Origin: Siderastrea siderea
Taxonomy: Eukaryota > Cnidaria > Anthozoa > Scleractinia > Rhizangiidae
NCBI GenBank assembly: GCA_964030785.1
Contig: OZ034970.1
Location: forward strand, 20,277,634-20,341,633
Direction of reading: 5' to 3'
DNA length: 64,000 nt
Below are positions 63,868-64,000 of this stretch, piece by piece (position 1 is the stretch's first letter; each line of letters starts with the position of its first letter). The translations under genes were made by a program, and so were the position numbers. The notes under the pieces were generated by a model that saw only the letters and a list, made by a program, of their open reading frames with translations, did no database searches and was not told where the DNA came from.

Positions 63868-64000
63868 ATGAATCAGATGACACCCATTACTCGTAAGCGT
63901 AAAGCCAAGAAGGATTCCCTCCAAGAACAGTTTGAGAAAAATGTGGAACTGGTGGGTGCTTACGACAATGCAGAAGACATGGTCAAAGCTCTGGAACAAC
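63868..64000 (+). CDS. Unknown basic/coiled-coil protein, runs off the window
   Basis: An ATG at 63,868 in TTCACCATGA context, 43 bp after a TATA box, opens a frame that stays open to the window end. The start is MNQMTPITRKRKAKKDSLQE, basic and then helical and acidic. I do not recognise the family. Its gene partner is the divergent SLOG-like gene. Confidence 0.5.
   Translation, partial: MNQMTPITRKRKAKKDSLQEQFEKNVELVGAYDNAEDMVKALEQ

Overview
The window looks like gene-poor, transposon-saturated nuclear DNA of an anthozoan cnidarian, most likely a stony coral. The base composition is AT-rich, the genes have GT-AG introns, and the protein families are those that recur in coral and anemone genomes: a G2E3-like HECT protein, an integrase-core protein, a SWIM/MULE-like transposase, an ISL2EU element, Penelope-like elements, DIRS and OTU fragments. 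I see no convincing intact host gene. Most of what is annotated is mobile DNA, much of it nested, and almost every coding region carries stops or frameshifts. The clear exception is a Ty3/gypsy-type LTR retrotransposon at 8,212-12,786.

Layout. 1-4.4 kb: intron-containing DIRS-type retroelement (minus strand) with an 88-bp minisatellite in its intron. 4.4-5.8 kb: Penelope-like element (PLE) with an internal inversion. 5.9-7.0 kb: broken OTU-protease gene. 7.8-13.2 kb: hAT-like short element split by the LTR retrotransposon. 13.2-17.5 kb: sparse sequence with two MITEs. 17.8-18.9 kb: broken DUF3987-like ATPase. 19.4-22.3 kb: 24-bp minisatellite broken by two LINE insertions, one of which contains a MITE. 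22.4-23.7 kb: second PLE. 24.0-26.5 kb: decayed gypsy-like gag with a palindromic-ended insertion. 27.0-27.8 kb: L1/Tx1-type ORF1 remnant. 30.4-41.4 kb: a roughly 11-kb inverted-repeat element. 41.6-44.4 kb: hAT transposon. 45.0-51.9 kb: MULE-like transposase pseudogene interrupted by an ISL2EU transposon. 54.0-55.7 kb: kinase pseudogene interrupted by a foldback element. 55.9-56.4 kb: RecQ-like fragment. 56.6-61.8 kb: sparse sequence between inverted repeats, plus an exon of a multicopy coral family. 61.8-62.4 kb: telomere-like motifs and three tRNA-like sequences. 62.7-64.0 kb: a compact divergent gene pair that looks unlike the rest.

The most notable object is the element at 30,374-41,420. 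Its inverted ends match and each carries 20-bp repeats, a promoter-length stretch and the same 67-nt first exon encoding a zinc ribbon with a phase-1 splice donor. The left copy splices in frame to a UIM/HECT ubiquitin-ligase-like gene, and the right copy to a retroviral-type (rve) integrase gene that converges on it. A candidate 6-bp target duplication flanks the pair. I know of no named transposon family with this architecture. The copy here is dead: it has frameshifts and stops, and the third catalytic acidic residue of the integrase is Gln instead of Glu.
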